64,000 bases of DNA from Phanerodontia chrysosporium (lineage: Eukaryota; Basidiomycota; Agaricomycetes; Polyporales; Phanerochaetaceae), in assembly GCA_001910725.1 (NCBI GenBank), contig MJGA01000006.1, forward strand, positions 1,736,001 through 1,800,000, written 5' to 3'. The notes under the pieces were generated by a model that ran no database searches, was not told the DNA's origin, and saw nothing but the letters and a program-made list of their open reading frames with translations. Position 1 is the first letter of the stretch. Every line of letters begins with the position of its first letter. Positions 54,086 to 64,000 of this stretch are shown here, one piece after another. The position numbers were made by a program, and so were the translations under genes.

Positions 54086-55707
54086 TTAGGCCATGGGGAA
54101 ATCCTCGAAGGCACCTTGGCCAAACCGGAAGAAGCTGATCGTCCCGGCATCCACAGCGGCAATAACGACCATCTTCTTCCCCGCCTTCATCACCGCGAAT
54201 GGATTGACCCTCTTAGCTGGTGCCGCCTTTGTCGGGGGGTAAATCCAGGCGAAAAGCCTTTCAACGAAAGAAGACGACGTCGAGGCATTGTTGGACTGAT
54301 TATTGGCAGCAGGGGCTGATGGTCCTCCAGGGGCAACTTGTCGCTTGCGAGGAGCGGGTGGAGGGAGCTCAGGAAGGATGCCGAACAGGTCGTTGAGCTC
54401 CGTTAGTGATGGCATCGGTGTTGTCCTCGCACTGAGGAGAAGGTCTGTTAGAGCAAACTCAAAGCAGCGCCAAATACGACGCACTTGACGACAACCACTG
54501 AGAAGTCCGGGGGTGGAGGGGAGGTCTTCTTGAAAGGAGTAGAAGGCTTGTAGAGATTGTAGAATATCTGATATGGCGATGGGGTCGACGGACGCTTGAC
54601 ATGTAGGGGTGCAGTATTACCCGAGGTCAGGAACCGCAGCGACTTGTATAGCGACGCTGTCGAGACTTGAGCATGGAGCCAACGCAGACTAGGCGGGGAA
54701 AACTCACGGTAACTGAGGTTGTGATGCAACCACTGACTGAACCAGATAGGCCTCCACCAATTGAACTTCGCTTTAAATAAATCGGTGAACCGAGCTATGC
54801 AGATTGTAAACGTCGCGAAGAGCCGTGCCAAAAATGTCTGCCGTGGCGCATCGGGAAGGTTAAATGGTGCCGCGACAGGATATGCATCAGATGGAGGCTT
54901 TGTTCGTGTAACGACGTATCCCAGACGCCTCAGATACGCATAGACCTGTGGACATGACTGAGAACAAGACCCAGATGGTTCAGCATCGACAGCCCTATTA
55001 CCTGGTATTTCTCCAGGGTTAAGTCTTCGGTTCCAATCATTTCTGCGAACGCTTGCTGAACCGTCATTGGGGCACCTTCCATGTCTGCAAAGTCAGGAGA
55101 TGTCGCGAGCGTTGTCTCTTTCCAGCAGAACATGCTACCCCTCTCGACCAGGTAGAGGGCCTCTTCTGGAAGCAGTTCGAGTCGCTTGGTAAGCTTTGCT
55201 TCGTTCGCGCTCGCACCCAAAGACCTTGCTACCGAGTGACCCATATTTGCAAAGTGAATACCTCGAGCCACGGTGACATGTGCTCGCGCGATGTCTGGAT
55301 GCCAGATGGCATAGCTCATGGATTTACTGCACACTTTACCGTATCAGCGATGTGACGATGTGAGAAGGATAAACGCGCACCTGGCAGTTGTTCGGGTGGC
55401 CTTGAGAGCATCCAGCATGGCAGAACGCGCACGGTCCAATACGTGCTTCTGCAGACCAGAACCTCCGCTTGTCTTGGGCTCAAAGTCCTTCTCCCCTCGC
55501 TTGGGGATTACAGGACGAGAAACAGATCTGGGTTGTAGATGGGTCCATTGTCATGTCATTGATGCATTGGATACTGCACACGCACGGGAGTTTTGTCCAA
55601 TCCGGGCCCTCATCCTCATCGGCGGAAGACTGAGCATCGTCATCCGCTGCCCTGTTCTCCGCGCTAGGCAAGCCAACGGCATCGGGCTGCTCGAGGTTGT
55701 CATCCAT
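54086..55707 (-). CDS. SEN54: tRNA-splicing endonuclease subunit Sen54
   Basis: Structural subunit of the heterotetrameric tRNA intron endonuclease, partnering Sen2. Six exons, 55586-55707, 55381-55527, 55002-55326, 54708-54945, 54485-54656 and 54086-54431, give 449 residues in one frame. The N-terminal Sen54 domain includes KRGEKDFEPKTSGGSG, YAIWHPDIARAHVTVARGIH, LELLPEEALYLVERGSMFCW, MTVQQAFAEM and LEKYQVYAYLRRLGYVVTR. A variable middle follows (WWRPIWFSQWLHHNLSY, SPYQIFYNLYKPSTPFKKTS). The C-terminus KRVNPFAVMKAGKKMVVIAA, GTISFFRFGQGAFEDFPMA matches the conserved Sen54 end. Sen54 has no catalytic His triad, as expected here. It shares a 202-bp divergent promoter with SAS10. Confidence 0.92.
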
Positions 55708-55909
55708 GACCGCAAAGACGCGAATGAGAAGGCCTTAAAGGGGGTCGGAGTCGAAGAGAGTCAAGTGCTGCAGACGCGGATTCTCTGGTGTGAGTCGCCG
55801 CCGATCACTTTGATGCGCCCTTCCTCCTTTGGAAACTGAAATTTCGGACGCGGCTGCTGCTCTTGCTCCTTCCTGCTCTCAGCGCAGAGCCTCCTCTTCA
55901 CACACAATC
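55708..55909. promoter_or_regulatory. Divergent promoter between SEN54 and SAS10
   Basis: Only 202 bp separate the two ATGs, which face away from each other. Both products act in RNA maturation (tRNA splicing and small-subunit rRNA processing), so coordinated expression is plausible. No TATA box is evident; a T/C-rich leader lies just before the SAS10 ATG. Confidence 0.6.
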
Positions 55910-58138
55910 ATGCCCAGGCGACACGGTGCAAAACAAAACAAGTCTCGCTCGCAGCCGCGCGGTGTGAACCGCAAGGATGCCACCATCAAGCGGTGGAACA
56001 GGCCCGAGGACATTCCAATGGATGAAGAGGACGAATGTGCGTACGGCCCAGTTGTTGCATACAGTGTTGAGCTGATGGGGTCATATGTAGTTCACGCCGC
56101 GAGAGACCAGATTCTTCTCGACGGCGAGGATAGGAGGTCCGACGATGAGGGCGACGAGGATGAGGTATTTGCTTTGAAGGGAATGCCGGACGACGAAGAC
56201 AGTGAGGATGAAGAGGACGACGAGGACGACGAGGCAGAAGACGAGGAAGACTCGCACCCAGAGCCAGGTCCGTCCACCGTGAAGCAGAAGAAGGAGAAGC
56301 GGACATTCAAGAATGCTTCCTCCTCCGACGAGGAATCTGAATCCGAGGAGGAAGAGGAGGGCTGGGGCAAGACCAAGGCTGCATACTACTCGTCCAACGC
56401 GGCACAGCTGGACTCCGACGATGAAGAGGCAAATGAGATGGAGGAACAAGAAGCGAGGCGACTCCAGGCAAAGGCTCGAGATGCCATGACAGACAATGAC
56501 TTCGGGCTTGAAGACACATTAGAGGGTGCACCGGAGGCGGAAGAGTATGTCCAGTTCTACGGGTGGATAATATGTGCTGACTTCTGTGTCAGCGAATTGG
56601 CAGAGCCTGCAGCTCCAGTCATTCAGAAACTCCCTGAAGACAAGAACGCACGACTGCGGCATCTCGAGAAAACGAGCCCCGAAGCATTAGCTTTGGCGGG
56701 TGACTGGGATGATGCTGCGCGAACACTTATAAAAACACAAGCGAAAATAGCAATGTGCGTCCCTATGCTATTCACTTCCTACTCCGACTGACAATGCTTG
56801 TTGACAGTCTAGAAAGTGAGGATCTCCTGGACAAGGTTAGCACCAGCATGTTGCACTTGTATTACCGTGAGTACCATGCGTCATCACCGTTTGACAGTAC
56901 TTTGATGTATAAGCTTGTAGAGGCTCTGTTACAGTACGCCACCACACTTGCGTTCTACTTGTATTTAAGGGCCTCCGAGAAGTACGCACAACGACCAGAG
57001 CTACTCAGGGCGCATCCCATCATGAAGCGCCTCCTGACTTTCAAGCAGTCGATAGCAACGCTTGAAGACCTAGGCGTGAATGATGATGATGTCGACGAAG
57101 ATGAAGAAGACGATGAGGAAGACGAGCTCGGTCTCGCGGGCAGAATTCGCGGCATCAGTGCCGAGGAGCTCCAGAGTCTGTTAGCGGACATGGAGGCCGT
57201 CACCTCCATGGGTCGTGCCCGTAAGGCTGCCGAAGTCCCCGCCGAGAAGCCCAAGCCAAAGGCGAAAGCGGCCGCTGCTCCAGAAGAGCCTCCGAAGAAG
57301 AAGCGCAAGACGGCATCCGAGGACAGCACGAAGGCCAAGCTGCCCGTGTTCGACCTCGAGGAGCCCGAGTTCCCCGCGAAGTCCAAGGCGTCCGCGCGCT
57401 CGGCGAGCACGGTCGACACGGACGCGTACGGAGAGCCGATGGCGCTGCAGACCGTGGACGCCCTCGACAAGGCCGCGCGCAAGAAGTCGCTGCGCTTCCA
57501 CACGTCCAAGATCGAAAGCGCGTCCGCGCGCCGCGAGCGTGCGCGGGCGGCGCGGGCGGCGACGACGACATTCCTGGAAGGAGCGCAAGAAGGAGAAGAG
57601 CTCCGGAACAAGAAGGAGGTCGAGAAGACGCGCGGCATGGGAGGCGCAGACTTGGACGACGAGGAGCCCGAGCCGCGGCCAGAATCCGGCAAGAAGCGCA
57701 GACGGGACGAGGACGACAGCGGGAGCGACGACGACGCGATCGAGTATTACGACCTCGTCCAGCGCAAGTCCAAGGAGAACAAGGAAAAGAAGAAGGCCGA
57801 ATACGAGGCTGCTGTCGCAATGGCAAAGTACGTATCACTTGATCGCCGCCTATACAGGAGTGTCACTCATCTCGCTCTGCAGGGAGGGCCTCATCACCGA
57901 CGAGACTGCCGAAGGACCCCGTGGCGTGTCGCGGGCCATCCTCAAGAACAAGGGTCTTACGCCACACCGGTCCAAGAGTGTGCGGAACCCCCGTGTCAAA
58001 AAGCGGCAGCGCTACGAGAAGGCGAAAAAGAAGGTGGCTTCGCAAAAAGCCGTCTACAAGGGCGGCCTGGCAAAGGTCGGCCGGTACGATGGCGAAACGA
58101 GTGGTATCACCAAGGTCATCAAGGGCACCAAGCTGTAA
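55910..58138 (+). CDS. SAS10: Sas10/Utp3, small-subunit processome component
   Basis: A nucleolar protein needed for 18S rRNA processing. Exons: 55910-56036, 56091-56544, 56593-56754, 56808 to 57827 and 57883-58138. The N-terminal half is highly acidic (runs of Asp/Glu such as [19 protein letters not shown]). The central Sas10/C1D region reads [60 protein letters not shown], with a basic patch PPKKKRKT. The C-terminal Sas10 domain ([55 protein letters not shown]) is exact. Two oddities: no intron of proper phase fits between LHLYY (56864) and LVEALL, so read-through may add about 14 residues; and in 57545-57605 three single bases seem missing, because inserting them gives [19 protein letters not shown]. 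Confidence 0.9.
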
Positions 58139-58386
58139 AGCCTGTTTGTCCGTTGATACGTCTTCATGTATACCTACTCGTACTCTGGCTGTCGAATACA
58201 GGAGAGTCCAATGCCTTATACATGGATCTACTACAATCACAAATAAGCTATGGGTAGTAGAGACAAACTCCAGGCGCGCAAATATTATTCAAGCTGGGTA
58301 AAGCAAGCCAATAAATAGTAGTCCGGATGAACGCCAACGACCACGAGGAAAAAGGAGAAAGAGGCAACGGAAGAGGGGGTCCGAAA

Positions 58387-61300
58387 TTATCCACTGTAAC
58401 CGCTAGTCATCGCATCGTGGGTGAACTGCATCATCCCGTTGTCGGGGAGCGGTAGATCACCGTGGACCGACCCGGGGCGTAGCACGGAGGCCATGTGGTT
58501 GAGGTCGAAGTCGCCCGCCAAGGCCTGGCTGTACTGGCGCTGCATGTCGTTGGCCTGCTCCATGCACTCTTCGTACGCATACGCGTACTGCTGGAGACCC
58601 TTGATGCAGTTCTCGACCTCTGGCCGGCCAAGGCGCGCAAGCAGGGTCCCGGCCTGAATGATGCTGACGTGCATGACGGCACAGTCGAGGCGCTGGAAGA
58701 GCGTGCGGTACCGTGTTTCAGCATGCGTGCCTGACCCGCAGACAGAGATAGCGCCACGCACCAGATACCCGTTGGAGCTCAGCACGCCCGCCTGCGAGGA
58801 TCCAAACGCGGTTATTCTCGCCGAAAGACGCGTCAGGGGACGTTACTCACCAGGCCCGCGATGCGGAGCGCGCCGTGCAGCGCGTCGTCGCTGACCTTCT
58901 TCTTGATGGCCTCGATCTGGGCGTAGCTGGGGTGCTCGTGGCCAGGGCTTCCCGTGCGTACGACGTCGTTCACTTCTCTGATGCCGAAGTCATCGAGGGC
59001 GTTGAAGATGATGATCCACATAATGTGATACGTCGCGTCGCTCGCGCCTGGCCACAGCCCTGTCAGCAAAACGCGCGGTGGAAAGATGCAGCGGGCTGAG
59101 GCGTACATGCCGAGACGGCGCTGACGAAGTCCCACTCGGCCGCAAAATTGCTCGGCACGCCCACGCGCTGGAGATGTTCGTCCTTCCACTCGTTCAGGAG
59201 CGCGATCAGGCTGAGCAGCACATCCATCGGGATGCCGTCAGACTCGGTCGCCGGTCGCCAGAGCTGGCGAGACATCTGCCGGGCGATACGCGCGAGCGCA
59301 TGTGCTGAGCGGTAATAACCCTGTGATAATGAGGCCGTGTGAGGAAGTGTGGGCGTGGCGCCTGGGAACGGACGAAAACGCACCAGGAACTATGCGGACG
59401 GTTGGGCATGAGTATGATTGTAAAAGGTTATAGTAAACGGGGCACACACCTCTAATTGCTCCCTCACTGACGGCTGAGGGCCATGGGAGTCCGCCGAACC
59501 CACAGGGGGCACAGGGCCAACAGTGTAGAAGTCGATGTCGTAGTCGTCATCATCTCTATAGGCCGGTTCCACAGGCACATTAGCATCACTCTCACGCAGG
59601 ATCGTACGACTTACAACATGGGCTTTCGCCTGTAGTACACGCTGCGGTAGGCGTCCGAAAGGCAGGCCATCCACCATGCGAAGATCATGGTGCCTCGCGC
59701 CTCGGAGTCTTCGATATTCGACATAACCGACTTGTGGTTGATCTAAAGCAGGCCATTAGCTCCCTCCCCCCGTCCGACAAAGCAACCGCAGCACCAAAAC
59801 GTTCCCAGACCCACCTGGAGATCCAACAAAAGTCGGATTGCCGAGAAAAGCCAAAACCCATGGAAGCCTGTGTTCGGGTATCGTGAGACGATGTCGACGC
59901 GTGCTCGCCGCTGCAGACTGACCGTTGGAGTCTTCCGGATTTTCTGTTTCCAAATGAAGCGGTGAGACGGTTGCGAGCGGTCAAAACGCGCGCCAAGCGC
60001 CACTCACGATTTTGCATGGGCTCAATTAATAAAGCGACAACGACGTGGTCTGCATTCGGCACGCGATGGACCTTGAGGTCCTCGGCCAAGTCGCGGGTAC
60101 GGTTGATGAGCGTTTTGGCCAACAGGCTTGCCCCCGATTACGCTCTCTGTCCTTTACCAAAAGCGGGTGCTCGGAGAACTTAGCACCCCAGGCTATAACA
60201 GTAGCTACCAGTCTGAAACAGATGTCGATATGTTCAGCGCAAATAGCTGTGTGATTAGACGTGACATACGCATTGTGCAAGGGCTTCGTACTCGCCCCCG
60301 GTGAGCCCCCATTGGCGTCTGGAGACGACGCGCTATACGGGTTACGAGTCTGCAAGCCGTACTGCAGACGGGCTCGAAATTGTGCAGGGTTGAGCAGCGG
60401 CAAGCGAGTGTGCACGATCTGGAAGAACACCTCGACCAAGTCGAACGTGAAGCTGCGATGATCATGCGCATGCGCGGTGAGAAGCGGGCGCATACGACGG
60501 GCGTAGAAGCGCATACGTACTCCATACGAAACGTCTCGTTCTGCAATTGATGGGCGAGCTCACCCCATTCTGCGTACGCTTCCGAGGGTTCTGACCCGGC
60601 ACGTGGCACCCTCATATTGGACAGCCTAGAACTAGGGCTCGCGGCGCGATCGCTGTGTATAGTCAGAGGCGAGCGGTCTGTCGCACGGGCTGGACGAACC
60701 TCGGATCCGGGGGCGAGAACAGATAAGCAAGTAGGTCTTTCGTCGGCGTTTCGAGCGTGATCCTCTGCTGTTGCTGCAGCGGATGGACAGCTATTGGGGG
60801 ATAGGGGTGTACGCGAGCTGATCCTGACGCGTCACTGGGAGGGGATGAGCAATCAGACGCAATGCGGTGATGGGGGGCTTACGAGCGTATCGGTCCTGGG
60901 GAAGCATGACTGGTCCAATGTGAGCTTAGTGCACTTGGCATAGCCGCGCAGCGGCCTACCTCCCGTTACTGAGCGTACGTGGACGCTTGGCAGTATTGCG
61001 CTTCTTCTCAGACGTGGCTTGTTGAACGTAATGCCTAGGAACGGACTCAGTACCGTGGTTGTGGAGGGGGAGTGCGAGGACGTACGTGCAAGGGTAGTTC
61101 TTGGCTTGGCAGTGCTAGACGCGACTGGCAGTGAGCTCTGTGGCCGTTCCCCTCCAGCAGGAGCAATACCTGACACTGCGGAGACGGTCAGCACACATGG
61201 AGAGCAGCGGCGTCGCGGTACCGAACGCACCTTGTCTTGCCCAGGAAGCTGGTTACACTTCACTTTGCGGGACCTGCGGTGCCGATCGTCATATGGCGTG

Positions 61301-61549
61301 ATGAACTCCTTTCCCGACCACAGGGCCGATGGCACGTACCTGCACGCATCGCAAGCGGTGTTCTGCTTCCTCGGAGGAGGCAGGGTCTTTGCAAGCTCGT
61401 GTATTTGGTTCTGGATGGAGGGGGTGGAGAAGTTGAAGCCTGTGGAGGTCCCAGAGTGATCAGCCGAGGCGGCGGGGACGTGAGCGGACGGACAAGTCAC
61501 CTGTGGAGGACGAGGAGGCGTTTGGCTGGCTGCCGCCTGGTGGGTCCAT
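58387..61549 (-). CDS. Zn2Cys6 fungal transcription factor with middle homology region
   Basis: A nuclear DNA-binding regulator. First exons are 61501-61549, 61340-61439, 61231-61273, 61170-61175 (only 6 nt, Cys-Gln), 61086-61114 and 60960-61034. Spliced, they encode a perfect Zn2Cys6 cluster C-x2-C-x6-C-x8-C-x2-C-x6-C: CDACRSRKVKC, NQLPGQDK, CQHCQAKNYPCTHYVQQ, then a basic linker KKRNTAKRPRTLSNG. Downstream come a Gln-rich stretch and ETPTKDLLAYLFSPP, and the fungal transcription factor region: FTFDLVEVFFQIVHTRLPLL, VATVIAWGAKFSEHPLLV, VDIVSRYPNTGFHGFWLFSA, YHIMWIIIFNALDDFGIREV, and the end MQRQYSQALAGDFDLNHMAS. One base is missing near 60125 (NRGQA / LLAKTLINRTRDL), and the exon starting near 59945 is not fully resolved. 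Target genes are unknown. Confidence 0.85.
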
Positions 61550-62627
61550 GTCGAGCAGAAGGTGGAGGACGGAGGATAGGGTGGTTCAGGAGGGACGGAC
61601 CAGGGCTTGAAATAGTAGTCCGCTGCTGCGAGCCTTTCGAAACAGCAAGTCGAGTCGGCACCGAAACAGGCGCCCGTCATCACGCTCAGTGATCGGAGAG
61701 AGGCTAACTGCTCGCATTCAATTCGCCAGCAACATGCACACACGGCGAAATGCAATCACTGCAGGGCGATAGATTGCTCTGCGAGAGCGCGGCTGCTGCT
61801 TGGAAGCTTGAAGTCGCTCAGAATATTTGCGCAATTTCCTGCGCCGGGTGTGGCGACACAGGAGAGGCAATATTGAATCAGGAACGACGTGGGGATCCTC
61901 GGGGTCTGTCCTTCGCCGCCGCTGATGGCGAGTCAGACAAATCACCATGACACGATGCCCATCCCGCTGCACGCCCCCGATGAAGCCAGCGTGCCTTGTG
62001 CTCTGCGTGCACTCGAGGCACTGTCGTGCATAGTACTCTTTCGCTTCCAAGTCGCTATCGTAAGTTGACCTTTCCCTATGTGCTGCCAACGCCGACTCCC
62101 GATCTGTCACCTCTATATCAAAGCTTCGCGAGAGGATGGCTCATGGCATGCTGCTGTTCAAGATGCACTGCCTAGCCTAGTGCATGATTCAATGACCATC
62201 GTCATCACCCCGAACCTAGCTCGCCTGCAGCTCTCTGGACAAGCATGGCTAACGTGCTATCGACAGATTCAGGGGGTCGAGGTATGCAGGAATGCTGACA
62301 ATGGTAGGTTTTCGGGAGTACTAGTCGAACGCGCAGACGACATGGCTCTGGGGACGTAATGCGGTCATACCGTGGAGGCTGTGTGAGGGCGACTGACGTG
62401 TCATGCACAACAGTCAGTCAGTCGGTGTTTGTCACTCGGCGTGCAGCAAGGGTGGCGGAAAGGCTGAGGAAACAAGCATGCATGGATTGAGCAGGGGCTG
62501 ACGAATTTTGGTACTGCGGAGGATCCGGAAAAGAGGAAGTACAGTAAGGTGCAGAGCGCGACGTGGGTGGGCGAGGTGTATGGTACATGTCCCATTCGGG
62601 ATAGCGCATGAGTGTGTGCGAACGTCT
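61550..62627. other. Intergenic region between the transcription factor and TOM22
   Basis: Upstream region of the transcription factor and 3' flank of TOM22. A minus frame at 61718-62110 has no support. No other feature seen. Confidence 0.5.
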
Positions 62628-63221
62628 TTAGAAGCCGGGCGGGACGATACCCTTCGGCTGGTTCTGGTTCGGCTGGGACCCAGGCGGGGCAGGGTACATG
62701 GAGGGTGCCATCATCTACGCGGAGAGAATGAAAGCATCAGTAAGGCAAGTATGACGGGGGTACAGCGCGGTCGGGCGGCGGGTGCATGTTGGCACCACAC
62801 CGACCGTTCGCAGGGAGAGCATATGCCAAGCGGTACACACCTGCTGCGCACCCTGCTGCTGAGCGAGCATCTCCTTCTCCTGTGCCACGATCTTGGCCTC
62901 GTCCTCGAGGCTGAGGGCGAGCGGCAGGCCGACGAGGAGAGCGCTCGTCGTGACTATCCACACGAGGTTTCCGACGAGCTTGCCACCGGACTTGAAGAAG
63001 CCGGCCGTCTTCGAGACGCTCGACGAGATCTTGTGGCGCGTCGTCGGCGGCACGATGTCTACGAGGGCAGACAGGCGTTCGTAGAAGGTCTCCTCGCCGT
63101 CCGGTTCAGAGCCCACGGAGGAAAGCGAGACGGAGGACGAGGTCCGCGACGACGACGGAGAGAGGTAGGGCGAGTTGGTCGCATCCTGGTCGCGCTCCTC
63201 AACAATCTCGACTTTGACCAT
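62628..63221 (-). CDS. TOM22: Mitochondrial import receptor subunit Tom22
   Basis: Central receptor of the outer-membrane TOM complex, linking Tom20 and Tom70 to the Tom40 pore. Exons 62841-63221 and 62628-62714 give 155 residues. The start is the ATG at 63221 (VKVEIVEERDQDA). The cytosolic part is acidic and Ser-rich, then ETFYERLSALVDIVPPTTRH, the conserved segment GFFKSGGKLVGNLVWIVTTS leading into the single outer-membrane span (about residues 85-105, ALLVGLPLALSLEDEA), and a Gln/Met/Pro-rich intermembrane-space tail ending PKGIVPPGF in exon 2. Length and layout match fungal Tom22. No defects. Confidence 0.92.
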
Positions 63222-64000
63222 CTTGAACGACGAAGTTGACGATGACGGCAAGCGCGACGAAGTGTGCGGAGCCGGCCAGTTGATGTTCGTCCAAATTTTG
63301 GCAGGTGCGATTTAGCAAATAAGTCCTTCTTTGGGCATATTGAGAGATAAATAAGTCGTTTTCATAATGCCAAAGGGGGGAGTATCTATTCCCCAACTCA
63401 ACTCAGCCGAGCATGCTGCATGAAAGCATGCGCACTGCACTGAGGGAACCGGAGAGGCTATATATCGGGAGATACATGTAGCAGCGAGCAAACCACCTAC
63501 TACATCGGACCTGAGCTTCAACGCGCAATATGTGGTTGCACATAAATCCTCGGTGTCGCATGCGAAGAGACCCTGCACACCGAGTCGCTGTAGACGTCCG
63601 TGTTGCCGTTCTATGGAACCTACCTTATAACTTCCTCGGCATGCTCGAATGTACCGTAGTGCAGATAATTGGAAGGGGCCTACGAGATACGACGGCGCCA
63701 CCCTTCGCCACCTGGCACTCAGGTTGTTCACTATTACGCATACCCTTTCCAGGACCCTCACTATGCCAGACACGATTGGGGACCGATAGGACAGTCGTCC
63801 GTACGCCTAGCCCTGCCCTGCAGTGCATTCACCCATGCGTCATGCACATGTCGGCTGCAACCTTTCGAAGGGAGGGCTAGAGTTCCGCCTGCTCGCGGCT
63901 CCGAGCTTATACAGGATTCCGGCCCGCACCGCGCACTGAATGGGACGACCCTCTTGCAGCCTAAAAGCTCGCTAGGCCTGATGGTTGCTGTTGTATTCTC
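63222..64000. other. Right edge of window, no supported gene
   Basis: TOM22 upstream region followed by sequence with only short frames (for example 63312-63773 minus). Any gene here would be cut by the window end. Confidence 0.45.

Noticed and set aside
57215..58138. 307-codon alternative plus frame over SAS10
   Set aside because: Arg/Ser-rich shadow frame; the Sas10 C-terminus is reached in the accepted frame by a normal intron.
1..64000. CRISPR arrays, rRNA genes, bacterial operons
   Set aside because: None seen; the intron-dense genes and families are fungal.

Overview
The window reads as nuclear DNA of a wood-decay-type basidiomycete (Agaricomycetes, probably Polyporales). The evidence is GC-rich coding DNA, many 45-70 nt GT-AG introns, TATA boxes 30-130 nt upstream of start codons, a polyporopepsin-like aspartic peptidase, a basidiomycete-style P450, an expanded seven-span membrane-protein family and Sen54/Sas10/Tom22/Rtt109 orthologues. 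The genus call is inference; I ran no searches.

Layout. 0.4-5.6 kb: a seven-span membrane protein and a FUS1-like SH3 membrane protein (both minus). 5.6-10.9 kb: a long gene-free, partly very GC-rich stretch. 11.0-12.2 kb: a HAD phosphatase (+). 13.6-18.6 kb: a small membrane protein, a possible small secreted protein, a five-exon orphan (all minus), a doubtful small gene and a short-chain dehydrogenase (+). 19.5-21.0 kb: an aspartic peptidase (+). 21.2-39.6 kb: a tandem array of secreted WSC-domain proteins, five on minus (21.2-34.7 kb) and three on plus (36.6-39.6 kb), interrupted at 27.1-29.5 kb by a GT8 glycosyltransferase that itself carries a 1.3 kb inverted-repeat insert. A ninth member lies at 49.3-50.0 kb. 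40.6-48.8 kb: a small helical protein (+), a Ser/Pro-rich coiled-coil protein and RTT109 (both minus). 51.7-53.7 kb: a P450 (+). 54.1-58.1 kb: SEN54 and SAS10, divergent. 58.4-63.2 kb: a Zn2Cys6 transcription factor and TOM22 (both minus).

The most distinctive system is the WSC array. All nine genes share a signal peptide, a cysteine-rich N-terminal module whose coding sequence is cut by two introns at fixed positions and phases (the first splits a cysteine codon), and one or two C-terminal WSC domains. WSC domains bind glycans, so these are probably secreted glycan- or cell-wall-binding proteins diversifying by tandem duplication, gene conversion and transposon damage. Copies 3, 4, 6, 7, 8 and 9 can be spliced into full frames; copies 1, 2 and 5 are broken.

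A second theme is single-base loss. At least ten genes, including conserved housekeeping genes (RTT109, SAS10), need single-base corrections, nearly all insertions, to restore a family-typical frame. This probably marks residual indel errors in the assembly, so 'pseudogene' calls here should be made with care, except where a transposon insertion is visible.
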